From positions 1-14,862 of the forward strand of contig JAHEML010000010.1 in assembly GCA_024643705.1 (NCBI GenBank): a stretch of DNA of 14,862 bases. The letters are read 5' to 3'. Under the pieces are notes generated by a model. It saw only the letters and a program-made list of their open reading frames with translations. It was not told the DNA's origin and ran no database searches. This DNA is from Caldilineaceae bacterium. GTDB taxonomy: Bacteria; Chloroflexota; Anaerolineae; Caldilineales; Caldilineaceae. The translations under genes were made by a program, and so were the position numbers. This document shows, piece by piece, positions 7,626 through 12,247 of the stretch (positions within the stretch are counted from its first letter, which is position 1; the number at the start of each line of letters is the position of its first letter).

Positions 7626-7726
7626 AATGTTTGGGATGAATGGAAATCACCGGGAATTGAAGAGACGACGGACGACGGACGAACGTTAAGCACCGATTGC
7701 CTCAATATGTTCGACTTCCATCCTCT

Positions 7727-7754
7727 TTAGTGCAGAAAGATTAGTGCAGAAAGA
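7727..7754. repeat. 14-bp perfect tandem duplication across the moeA stop
   Basis: The 14-mer TTAGTGCAGAAAGA occurs twice back to back (7727-7740 and 7741-7754). The second copy contains the last codons and the stop of moeA (TTA at 7741-7743 on the + strand is the TAA stop); the first lies just beyond the stop. It looks like a local slippage duplication. Confidence 0.85.
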
Positions 7755-8970
7755 CCGTCACCCACGCGCCCTCGCGCACCCCGTTGGCGTTGAGATCAAT
7801 CTTGACAGTGCCGTCGGCGTGGACGAGGGTGTAGATGAGATTCGATTTACCAAAGACGGGCACAGCCCACATGTCGCCGTCCCGTTCTTCCAGGCGCACC
7901 TGCACATAATCCTCCCGCCCGGCAGTGGAGGCGATGTTGCGGGCCAGCCGGGCCTGCACTTGCTGCTTGGGTCGATCCGTCGCCCCAAGTAGGGCACGGA
8001 TGGTAGGCGTGACGACCAAATCAAAAATCACCATGGCCGAGACCGGGTTGCCGGGTAGACCAAAGACGGGTTTGTCATCGGCCACGGCCACAATTGTGGG
8101 CTTGCCGGGGCGCACGCTCAACCCGTGGGCAAGCACACCGGGCGCGCCCAGCCCTGCGATCACGTCCACGCTCAAATCCCGGTAGCTGACCGAACTGCCC
8201 GCAGAGAGGACGATAATATCGGCTTCGCTGTGGGCCTTTGCCGCGGCGGCTTCCAGGGCTTCCCGCTGGTCGGGCACAATGCCGTAGAGAATCGGTTGTC
8301 CACCGGCCCGTTTGGTCAACCCGGCCAAGGTGTAGGAATTGATATCGCGCACTTGCCCCGGCGCGACGGGCTGATCCGGGGCCACAACTTCGTCGCCGGA
8401 GGAGATGATGGCGACGCGAGGCGGCACGGCCACTTCCACCCTTGTGATGCCCAACGCCAGCAGCCCGCCGATGTCCTGGGGGCGCAGGCTGTGGCCCGCG
8501 GCCAAAATAGGGTCACCAATGCGGATGTCTTCGCCAATTTGGATTACATTCTCGCCGTCGGCCACAGCTTTCAGCACTTCGATGCTGGCCGCGTCGACAG
8601 CCTGGGTGTTTTCCACCATCACAACACCGGTGGCCCCTGCGGGAACCATGCCGCCCGTATGCACCAGTGCTGCCTCGCCCACCCCCAGTTGCAAATCGCT
8701 CATCCGGCCCATTGCCACTTCGCCGATGACCGCCAAAAATGCGGGCAGGCTGCTGGATGCGCCGTAGGTATCGGCAGCGTTGACAGCGTAACCATCGACT
8801 GTGGAACGGGGGAATTCGGGCAAATCTTGGGGGGAAACCAGCGGCGCGGCCAACACCCGGTCCAGCGCATCCATTGTGGAAATTTGTTCGGTGCGGACAT
8901 GGGGTGTGAAGTGCTGGCTCAGCAGATTCCAGGCGTCAGGAGGCGTTACAACGGTGAAGAATTCAGACAT
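7741..8970 (-). CDS. moeA: Molybdopterin molybdenumtransferase MoeA
   Basis: A 409-residue stand-alone MoeA, the cytoplasmic enzyme that replaces AMP on adenylyl-molybdopterin with molybdate or tungstate. Motifs: RSTVDGYAV (55-63, Asp59), HTGGMVPAGATGVVMVEN (104-121), MPT-binding LSAGSSVSYRDLS (255-267), VRPGKP (286-291) and GLPGNPVSAMVIFD (304-317), with a C-terminal beta domain to residue 409. Length is standard. The frame runs open to 9150, but residues before M at 8970 are His/Arg-rich and unlike MoeA, and a promoter lies inside that extension, so 8970 is the start. The ribosome site is weak. It is followed 115 bp later by the moeA-PBP fusion. Having two MoeA paralogues side by side may reflect one for tungsten and one for molybdenum, or one specialised partner for the transporter; this cannot be told from sequence alone. 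Confidence 0.9.
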   Translation of the reverse strand: MSEFFTVVTPPDAWNLLSQHFTPHVRTEQISTMDALDRVLAAPLVSPQDLPEFPRSTVDGYAVNAADTYGASSSLPAFLAVIGEVAMGRMSDLQLGVGEAALVHTGGMVPAGATGVVMVENTQAVDAASIEVLKAVADGENVIQIGEDIRIGDPILAAGHSLRPQDIGGLLALGITRVEVAVPPRVAIISSGDEVVAPDQPVAPGQVRDINSYTLAGLTKRAGGQPILYGIVPDQREALEAAAAKAHSEADIIVLSAGSSVSYRDLSVDVIAGLGAPGVLAHGLSVRPGKPTIVAVADDKPVFGLPGNPVSAMVIFDLVVTPTIRALLGATDRPKQQVQARLARNIASTAGREDYVQVRLEERDGDMWAVPVFGKSNLIYTLVHADGTVKIDLNANGVREGAWVTVFLH

Positions 8971-9015
8971 TTGTGTTTGGCCGGGGGAGTGAAAAGTCGC
9001 TCTCGAATAACTTTC

Positions 9016-9044
9016 ACGATAGCACAAGCGTCGCGGGGCGTCAA
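9016..9044 (-). promoter_or_regulatory. Sigma70-type promoter with extended -10 before moeA
   Basis: Read on the - strand, -35 TTGACG (9039-9044) and -10 TATCGT (9016-9021) are separated by exactly 17 bp. TGC directly precedes the -10 and gives an extended -10 (TGn). Transcription would start near 9009 and leave a leader of about 39 bases before the moeA ATG. Match quality is 5 of 6 for -35 and 4 of 6 for -10. This is the best promoter seen in the window and probably drives moeA and perhaps the whole tup block. Confidence 0.6.
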
Positions 9045-9071
9045 AGAATGGGAGGAGGTGGTGGTGTATGA

Positions 9072-9094
9072 ACACCGGGTTTTTGGCCCGGTGT
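9072..9094 (-). terminator. Hairpin downstream of the dehydrogenase gene
   Basis: A perfect 8-bp inverted repeat, ACACCGGG (9072-9079) and CCCGGTGT (9087-9094), with a 7-base loop. It sits between the end of the dehydrogenase gene (9204) and the moeA promoter (9016-9044), where a terminator or insulator is expected. The - strand transcript lacks a clean T-tract after the stem, so termination is inferred from position and stem strength only. Confidence 0.4.
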
Positions 9095-9145
9095 GGTCGA
9101 CGCAGGTTTTTCAGGTGGTGAGTTTTGAGATTTCGTGGTTGGTTT

Positions 9146-9198
9146 GCCAAACCTACTCATTCAAGCCGACCACCCTGGCATGAACGAGTAGGTTTGCC
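9146..9198. repeat. Imperfect 18-bp inverted repeat with 17-base loop
   Basis: The left arm at 9146-9163 and right arm at 9181-9198 are complementary at 16 of 18 positions, including an uninterrupted 11-bp core (CAAACCTACTC / GAGTAGGTTTG). The word GGTTTGCCA also occurs as a direct repeat at 9141 and 9191. It begins 5 bp after the dehydrogenase stop. No T-tract follows on the - strand. It may be a REP-like dispersed element or an mRNA 3'-end stabiliser. Confidence 0.65.
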
Positions 9199-9203
9199 AC
9201 TTT

Positions 9204-10172
9204 CTACAGTGTTATCACCACTTTGCCTTTGGCGTGGCCTTCTTCTACATAGCGGATGGCGTCGGGAACATCCTGCAATGGAAAACGCCGATCAATCACG
9301 GGCGTGATTTTCCCAGCTTCGAGAAGTTCCTTGAGAACGAGCAGGTCTTCTTGGTTGGAACGCATCAACATATTCTTCATTTTCTTGCCCCCTTTTTTGG
9401 ATTTCCAAGGACCGAGAAGCATCGCTTGAAACAGTTGGGCCATAGCACCGCCGATCATGACATAGACGCCGGTTGGACTCAAGGCACGTTCGTAGGCGGC
9501 AAGTGGCTGGTATCCGTTGGCACCCAGAATCAGGTCATACTGCACCCCATTTTGGCTAAAATCTTCCTGGGTGTAGTCGATGACGTGATCAGCCCCCAGG
9601 GCACGCACCATCTCCATCTTTCCTGTGCTGCACACGCCGGTGACTTCTGCACCGAGGGCTTTGGCGATCTGCACGGCGAAGGTCCCCACCCCGCCGGATG
9701 CGCCGTTGATCAGCACTTTCATGCCCGAACGAATCTGACCGTGATTCCGCAGGGCTTGCAGGGCTGTGCCGGCAGAAAGTGGAACAGCCGCGGCTTCCTC
9801 CCAGCTCAAGTTGGTCGGTTTTGGGGCCAGCACGCTTTCCGGCGCAGCCACATACTCTGCAAAAGCACCAAACCCACAGTCGGCCATATTGCCGAACACC
9901 TGGTCGCCGGGACGGAAGCCCTTGACATCCTTACCCACGGCCTCCACCGTGCCAGCCATGTCCGAGCCAAGGATGGGATGTTTCGGCTTCGTCAATCCGA
10001 ACATCAGACGAACCAGAAATGGGTCGGCCCGCATGAGATGCCAGTCGCCAGCATTGACGGCAGCCGCGTGGACTTTTACCAAGACTTCGTTTGCCTGGGG
10101 GGTGGGTTTATCCACCTCTATCAGTTTCAACACATCGGGGGATCCATATTTCGTGCAGAAAATGGCTTTCAT
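9204..10172 (-). CDS. NAD(P)H-dependent quinone oxidoreductase-type dehydrogenase (zinc-free MDR)
   Basis: A 322-residue soluble oxidoreductase of the medium-chain dehydrogenase/reductase superfamily (COG0604, quinone oxidoreductase-like). The N-terminal GroES-like domain (1-120) has YGSPDVLKL, VHAAAVNAGDWHLMRAD and HPILGSDMAGTVEAVG. The Rossmann domain has the nucleotide loop GASGGVGTFAVQIAKALGA (157-175) and DHVIDYTQEDF (195-205). The Cys/His set that binds catalytic zinc in alcohol dehydrogenases is absent, so a quinone, enone or other NADPH-linked reduction is likely; the natural substrate is unknown. The frame extends to 10229, but M at 10172 starts the canonical MKAIFCTKYGSPDV and is preceded by a purine-rich AGAAAGAGAGA site. 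The small membrane gene upstream ends 2 bp before this start, so the two are co-transcribed. Confidence 0.88.
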   Translation of the reverse strand: MKAIFCTKYGSPDVLKLIEVDKPTPQANEVLVKVHAAAVNAGDWHLMRADPFLVRLMFGLTKPKHPILGSDMAGTVEAVGKDVKGFRPGDQVFGNMADCGFGAFAEYVAAPESVLAPKPTNLSWEEAAAVPLSAGTALQALRNHGQIRSGMKVLINGASGGVGTFAVQIAKALGAEVTGVCSTGKMEMVRALGADHVIDYTQEDFSQNGVQYDLILGANGYQPLAAYERALSPTGVYVMIGGAMAQLFQAMLLGPWKSKKGGKKMKNMLMRSNQEDLLVLKELLEAGKITPVIDRRFPLQDVPDAIRYVEEGHAKGKVVITL

Positions 10173-10174
10173 GT

Positions 10175-10360
10175 CTATCTCTCTTTCTGATTTCGAGCTT
10201 GGATGAGAAGTGTGAACGGGACGAACCACAGGGCGATGAGCAGATACACAATTGTTTGGCTGTGACCTGTGCCTGCAAAAACAGAGGTGGACAGCGCAAT
10301 CACCACGGCAAAAATCAGGGAAACGATGATGATGGATAACGTGTTATTCTTGGACGTCAT
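10175..10360 (-). CDS. Small two-helix membrane protein, unknown function
   Basis: A 61-residue protein I cannot assign to a family. It has two membrane helices, about residues 8-29 (LSIIIVSLIFAVVIALSTSV) and 36-54 (TIVYLLIALWFVPFTLLIQ), a short polar N-terminus and a charged C-terminal tail (ARNQKER). A GAAGGG ribosome-like site lies about 9 bp before the ATG. The stop is 2 bp from the dehydrogenase start, which makes co-translation likely. The first helix could be read as a signal peptide (STSVFAG), leaving a one-helix product. It sits in a group of similarly tiny membrane genes, all on the - strand. Confidence 0.65.
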   Translation of the reverse strand: MTSKNNTLSIIIVSLIFAVVIALSTSVFAGTGHSQTIVYLLIALWFVPFTLLIQARNQKER

Positions 10361-10410
10361 GGGTTCTACCCTTCATATGTGAGATGCGCTTTCTGGAGAT
10401 TCTCTCTTCA

Positions 10411-10439
10411 CAGTACCGAACAGTACCGAACAGTACCGG
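10411..10439. repeat. Three 10-bp tandem repeats (CAGTACCGAA)
   Basis: CAGTACCGAA occurs at 10411-10420 and 10421-10430, with a third partial copy CAGTACCGG at 10431-10439. The 10-bp spacing would put each copy on the same face of the helix. It lies in the 96-bp gap between DUF4386 and the 61-residue gene, 51 bp or more before the latter's start, where it could act as an operator. Slippage expansion is the simple alternative. Confidence 0.8.
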
Positions 10440-10456
10440 CGCGGAGTGCTCACTGT

Positions 10457-11170
10457 TTAGGCGGATGCCAGATTCCGCTTTTTCCATTCTTCCACATTCA
10501 CGCCTTTGACCATGAGCCACAGGAGAATACACACCTCGCCCAGGAAAGTAAACTCGCTGACGGTAACGCCGAAGTCGGGATTGAGAAAGAAGATGAATGA
10601 ATCCATCACATAGCCAACGCAGCCGATCATGAGCAGTATACCAATGATCCGGGGTAGATAGCCGGACTTGTAGACCATGTAGCCCATGGGGAAGAGCCAC
10701 AGCCCCCAGAATATCTGGGCCACGAAGATACCGCCGGCATGCAGATCCAGCAAGAATGAGACCAGAACCTGAATCTGCGCCGTGGTGAAGGCGGCCAGGA
10801 ACTCCGGGCCGTTCAGAATGAGAAGGACGGCCACATGGAACAATTCATTGACGAAGGCGATAGGCACGGCCAAGAGCAGGAAGATCACCATCAACTGGCC
10901 CGCAACTTTGCTTGCCGGTGCGAGCACTTTGTAGAGATAGAGCACCACGGCAATATTGACCAATTGGGCTAGAATAGCGCTGGCAATGCCCAGGCGGAAG
11001 AGCGTCTCGTTGGCCTGGATGTTGCTGATGGTGGACGCCATGTCCCCATCCACAACGAGCGCGTTGGGAATGTACAAGATGCCGAGAGCGCCCAGGGGGA
11101 TCAAGAGCAGATAGAGGAATCCGGCGATACGGGCGGTCTTGTTCGGGTTGGTGATTGTTTGGGTAGTCAT
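10457..11170 (-). CDS. DUF4386 family membrane protein
   Basis: A 237-residue polytopic membrane protein of the DUF4386 family; the function is unknown. Family marks are the N-terminal KTARIAGFLYLLLIPLG (11-27), LFRLGIASAILAQLVNIAVV at about 58-77, LYKVLAP before the next helix, the WGLWLFPMGYMVYKSGYLPR block with IIGILLMIGCVGYVMDS following, and the C-terminal LGEVCILLWLMVKGV. Six helices are expected. The frame extends to 11206, but the start at 11170 has a GGAG ribosome site 9 bp upstream and gives the usual family N-terminus, so it was chosen. It follows the glycine-zipper gene by 25 bp and precedes the 61-residue gene by 96 bp. In other genomes DUF4386 genes, as I remember, often lie near regulators and dehydrogenases without a proven role. 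Confidence 0.9.
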   Translation of the reverse strand: MTTQTITNPNKTARIAGFLYLLLIPLGALGILYIPNALVVDGDMASTISNIQANETLFRLGIASAILAQLVNIAVVLYLYKVLAPASKVAGQLMVIFLLLAVPIAFVNELFHVAVLLILNGPEFLAAFTTAQIQVLVSFLLDLHAGGIFVAQIFWGLWLFPMGYMVYKSGYLPRIIGILLMIGCVGYVMDSFIFFLNPDFGVTVSEFTFLGEVCILLWLMVKGVNVEEWKKRNLASA

Positions 11171-11195
11171 GTTGGCTTCTCCGTTTTGGCTAAAA

Positions 11196-11354
11196 TCAGG
11201 AATCATTGCGTCGTTTTTGAGCGGTGTTCATGGCTAAACCGATGGCGGCCCCCAGAGCGATCCCGGCACCGATATTTCCCATCCCTGCGCCGAGGGCAAC
11301 GCCAATGCCCAAGCCGATTGCGATCCATGGTGTGTCTTTCTTTTTCTCTTCCAT
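11196..11354 (-). CDS. Glycine-zipper microprotein (52 aa)
   Basis: A short gene read directly from the - strand. The product begins MEEKKKDTPWIAIGLGIGVA and continues through a Gly/Ala-rich hydrophobic stretch (LGAGMGNIGAGIALGAAIGL, 21-40) to a basic tail ending AQKRRNDS. The regular small residues every third or fourth position make a glycine zipper, the kind of helix that packs or oligomerises in membranes. An AAAGGA ribosome site stands 8-9 bp before the ATG at 11354, which supports translation. It ends 25 bp before the DUF4386 start, so it is probably in the same transcript. Similar tiny glycine-zipper proteins are known in many bacteria but have no single function; a toxin-like or membrane-stress role is possible and unproven. 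Confidence 0.75.
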   Translation of the reverse strand: MEEKKKDTPWIAIGLGIGVALGAGMGNIGAGIALGAAIGLAMNTAQKRRNDS

Positions 11355-11459
11355 GTCAATGTCCTTTCGCAACTATACAAGTCAGCCTGGTGATGGTCGA
11401 ATTGACCAGACTGGTATTGATTTGGTTCAAAACAGGTGTTTCCAGGTACATAATGGAAA

Positions 11460-11529
11460 CGTAGGGCAGGTTTCTTACCTGCCATCACTCGGTTTCTCAC
11501 ATTTGGCGGCTACAGAAAGCCGCCCTACG
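11460..11529. repeat. 70-bp nested inverted-repeat element
   Basis: The ends are a perfect 8-bp inverted repeat, CGTAGGGC (11460-11467) and GCCCTACG (11522-11529). Inside are two further perfect hairpins: GGCAGGT (11465-11471) with ACCTGCC (11477-11483), and GGCGGCT (11505-11511) with AGCCGCC (11518-11524). Single strands could therefore fold as a clover-like three-way junction, with a few bases shared between alternative stems. It begins 8 bp after the stop of the 82-residue gene on the - strand. It resembles small non-coding dispersed repeats seen in Chloroflexota and other genomes; that comparison is from memory. Confidence 0.75.
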
Positions 11530-11536
11530 GTAACGG

Positions 11537-11785
11537 TCAACTGTCAACGTCCACCAAGTGGACCGAACGGAGCGACATCCCCGTATCCCGCACTTTTCGG
11601 AGCAATCCATAAAGTGCGGCTTGGTCGACCACCGGGCCGGTCAAGAACGTGTCGCCGGTTGCATCCAACCTGATGGTCATGCCCCCAAACCAGCCACTCC
11701 ATTGGGCGTCTAGGTGTCCCCGGATGCAGATTTCATACCACTCCGGCTGATCTGTGTCAACGCTGGGTGACTGACTGTGGTTCAC
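11537..11785 (-). CDS. Conserved hypothetical protein (82 aa)
   Basis: An 82-residue soluble protein of unknown function. It starts with GTG at 11785, set 5 bp behind a near-perfect AGGAGGT ribosome site (11791-11797), which decides the start. After a polar N-terminus, the core runs WYEICIRGHLDAQWSGWFGG (16-35), MTIRLDATGDTFLTGPVVDQ (36-55), then AALYGLLRKVRDTGMSLRSV (56-75). I recall the RGHLD-x-x-W-x-x-WF-x-G-x-x-I / GPVVDQAALxGLLxKVRDxG pattern from short hypothetical proteins in Chloroflexota and Actinobacteria, often near regulators or membrane genes; none has a known role. No membrane helix or metal motif is visible. The strong ribosome site suggests good expression. A 42-bp gap separates it from the 38-residue gene upstream. 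Confidence 0.8.
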   Translation of the reverse strand: MNHSQSPSVDTDQPEWYEICIRGHLDAQWSGWFGGMTIRLDATGDTFLTGPVVDQAALYGLLRKVRDTGMSLRSVHLVDVDS

Positions 11786-11827
11786 CGTGTACCTCCTCGT
11801 TATGTGGGTATTGGGCGGGCACTTTGA

Positions 11828-11944
11828 TCATTCATCTTTCTTGCTACCCAATGCCGCGACGAAAAAGCTCAACCCCCAAAACATACCGCCGAGACCCATC
11901 ATAAAAATCCCCAAACCCGCTGCACTGCCCCAAGACAAATCCAT
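11828..11944 (-). CDS. Single-helix membrane microprotein (38 aa)
   Basis: A 38-residue peptide read directly from the - strand. It starts MDLSWGSAAGLGIFMMGLGG, continues as one Gly/Met/Phe-rich membrane helix (about residues 8-32) and ends with the charged tail GSKKDE. The evidence for a gene is an AAGGAG ribosome site 7 bp before the ATG at 11944 and the clean membrane-peptide composition. An ATG immediately followed by TAA lies between the ribosome site and this start and may be a minimal upstream start-stop. It is the first gene of the cassette that follows the 12-bp repeat array, so it would be the first target of any regulation acting there. No family is recognised. Confidence 0.7.
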   Translation of the reverse strand: MDLSWGSAAGLGIFMMGLGGMFWGLSFFVAALGSKKDE

Positions 11945-11956
11945 TACATATCTCCT

Positions 11957-12052
11957 TTAGACTTTGAAACTGTTGATATTCATGTGTCTTTCCAGACACT
12001 CTCTCTGTTCGGCTACGGCCCAAGCATACCAGCGGGCATGGTGAGGCGTCAT
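11957..12052 (-). CDS. Possible 31-residue leader ORF
   Basis: A doubtful small frame from ATG 12052 to TAA 11957. The product begins MTPHHARWYAWAVAEQ and ends NINSFKV. Its stop codon runs into the ribosome site of the 38-residue gene, an arrangement seen in leader peptides. No ribosome site precedes the ATG. The first residues recall the TPHHAKYFA-type start of SNF2-family helicases, but the likeness stops after about nine residues, so it could be a remnant or chance. Confidence 0.25.
   Translation of the reverse strand: MTPHHARWYAWAVAEQRECLERHMNINSFKV
11984..11999 (-). promoter_or_regulatory. Small hairpin in the leader of the 38-residue gene
   Basis: A perfect 6-bp inverted repeat, GTGTCT (11984-11989) and AGACAC (11994-11999). 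On the - strand the loop is GGAA, a GNRA-type tetraloop. It lies about 40 bp before the start of the 38-residue gene, in what would be its 5' leader, and inside the doubtful 31-residue frame. It may stabilise the message or be an operator; no function is shown. Confidence 0.4.
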
Positions 12053-12062
12053 CACATCATCT

Positions 12063-12158
12063 GGTGATTGATGTGGTGATTGATGGGGTGATTGATGGGG
12101 TGATTGATGGGGTGATTGATGGGGTGATTGACATGGTGATTCAGCTGGTGATTGTGAA
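12063..12158. repeat. Eight-unit 12-bp direct-repeat array (GGTGATTGATGG)
   Basis: The heptamer GGTGATT recurs every 12 bp, starting at 12063, 12075, 12087, 12099, 12111, 12123, 12135 and 12147. Units 2-5 are identical (GGTGATTGATGG), unit 1 differs in the last base, and units 6-8 keep GGTGATT but diverge in the last five bases. Conservation of the heptamer in the outer, otherwise diverged units suggests selection on the heptamer as a protein-binding site, not mere recent slippage. The array lies 119-214 bp upstream of the 38-residue gene and after the terminator-like hairpin of the LuxR gene. It is not a CRISPR: there are no spacers. Confidence 0.9.
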
Positions 12159-12180
12159 GGGGAAACTATGTGAGGGCAAC

Positions 12181-12220
12181 AAAAAGCCCGGCAGACACAT
12201 TGACACGTCCTACCGGGGCT
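12181..12220 (-). terminator. Probable terminator of the LuxR-family gene
   Basis: On the - strand AGCCCCGG (12213-12220) pairs with CCGGGCT (12185-12191) with one bulged C, and the stem is followed directly by TTTTTGTT (12181-12185 and beyond). The loop is long (21 bases), which weakens the call. The hairpin starts 28 bp after the stop codon of the regulator, the usual place for a rho-independent terminator. Confidence 0.5.
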
Positions 12221-12247
12221 GAAGTGAAGCGAGAATTTGCGGGGAGA

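Noticed and set aside
7664..7720. Eleven-codon frame MEVEHIEAIGA between the two moeA genes
   Set aside because: The purine stretch touches the ATG with no spacing, and the frame is too short to support.
8971..9150. Upstream extension of moeA to the start at 9150
   Set aside because: The added residues do not resemble MoeA, and the segment contains the promoter and a hairpin.
8125..9183. Long + strand open frame (352 codons) opposite moeA
   Set aside because: It is the antisense shadow of the clear moeA gene, is rich in His and Gly from GC-biased antisense codons, and shows no domain.
9234..10190. Long + strand open frame (318 codons) opposite the dehydrogenase
   Set aside because: It mirrors a well-supported MDR gene on the other strand; no family motif and no ribosome site.
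11372..11400. - strand promoter-like TCGACC / TATAGT with 17-bp spacer before the glycine-zipper gene
   Set aside because: The predicted transcription start would fall inside the ribosome binding site, leaving almost no leader.
12063..12158. Array considered as a CRISPR
   Set aside because: Units are contiguous 12-mers with no spacers, and no cas gene is nearby.
12064..12220. + strand reading of the 12-bp array as VIDG tetrapeptide repeats
   Set aside because: A 12-bp period automatically keeps frame; there is no start with a ribosome site and no match to a known protein.
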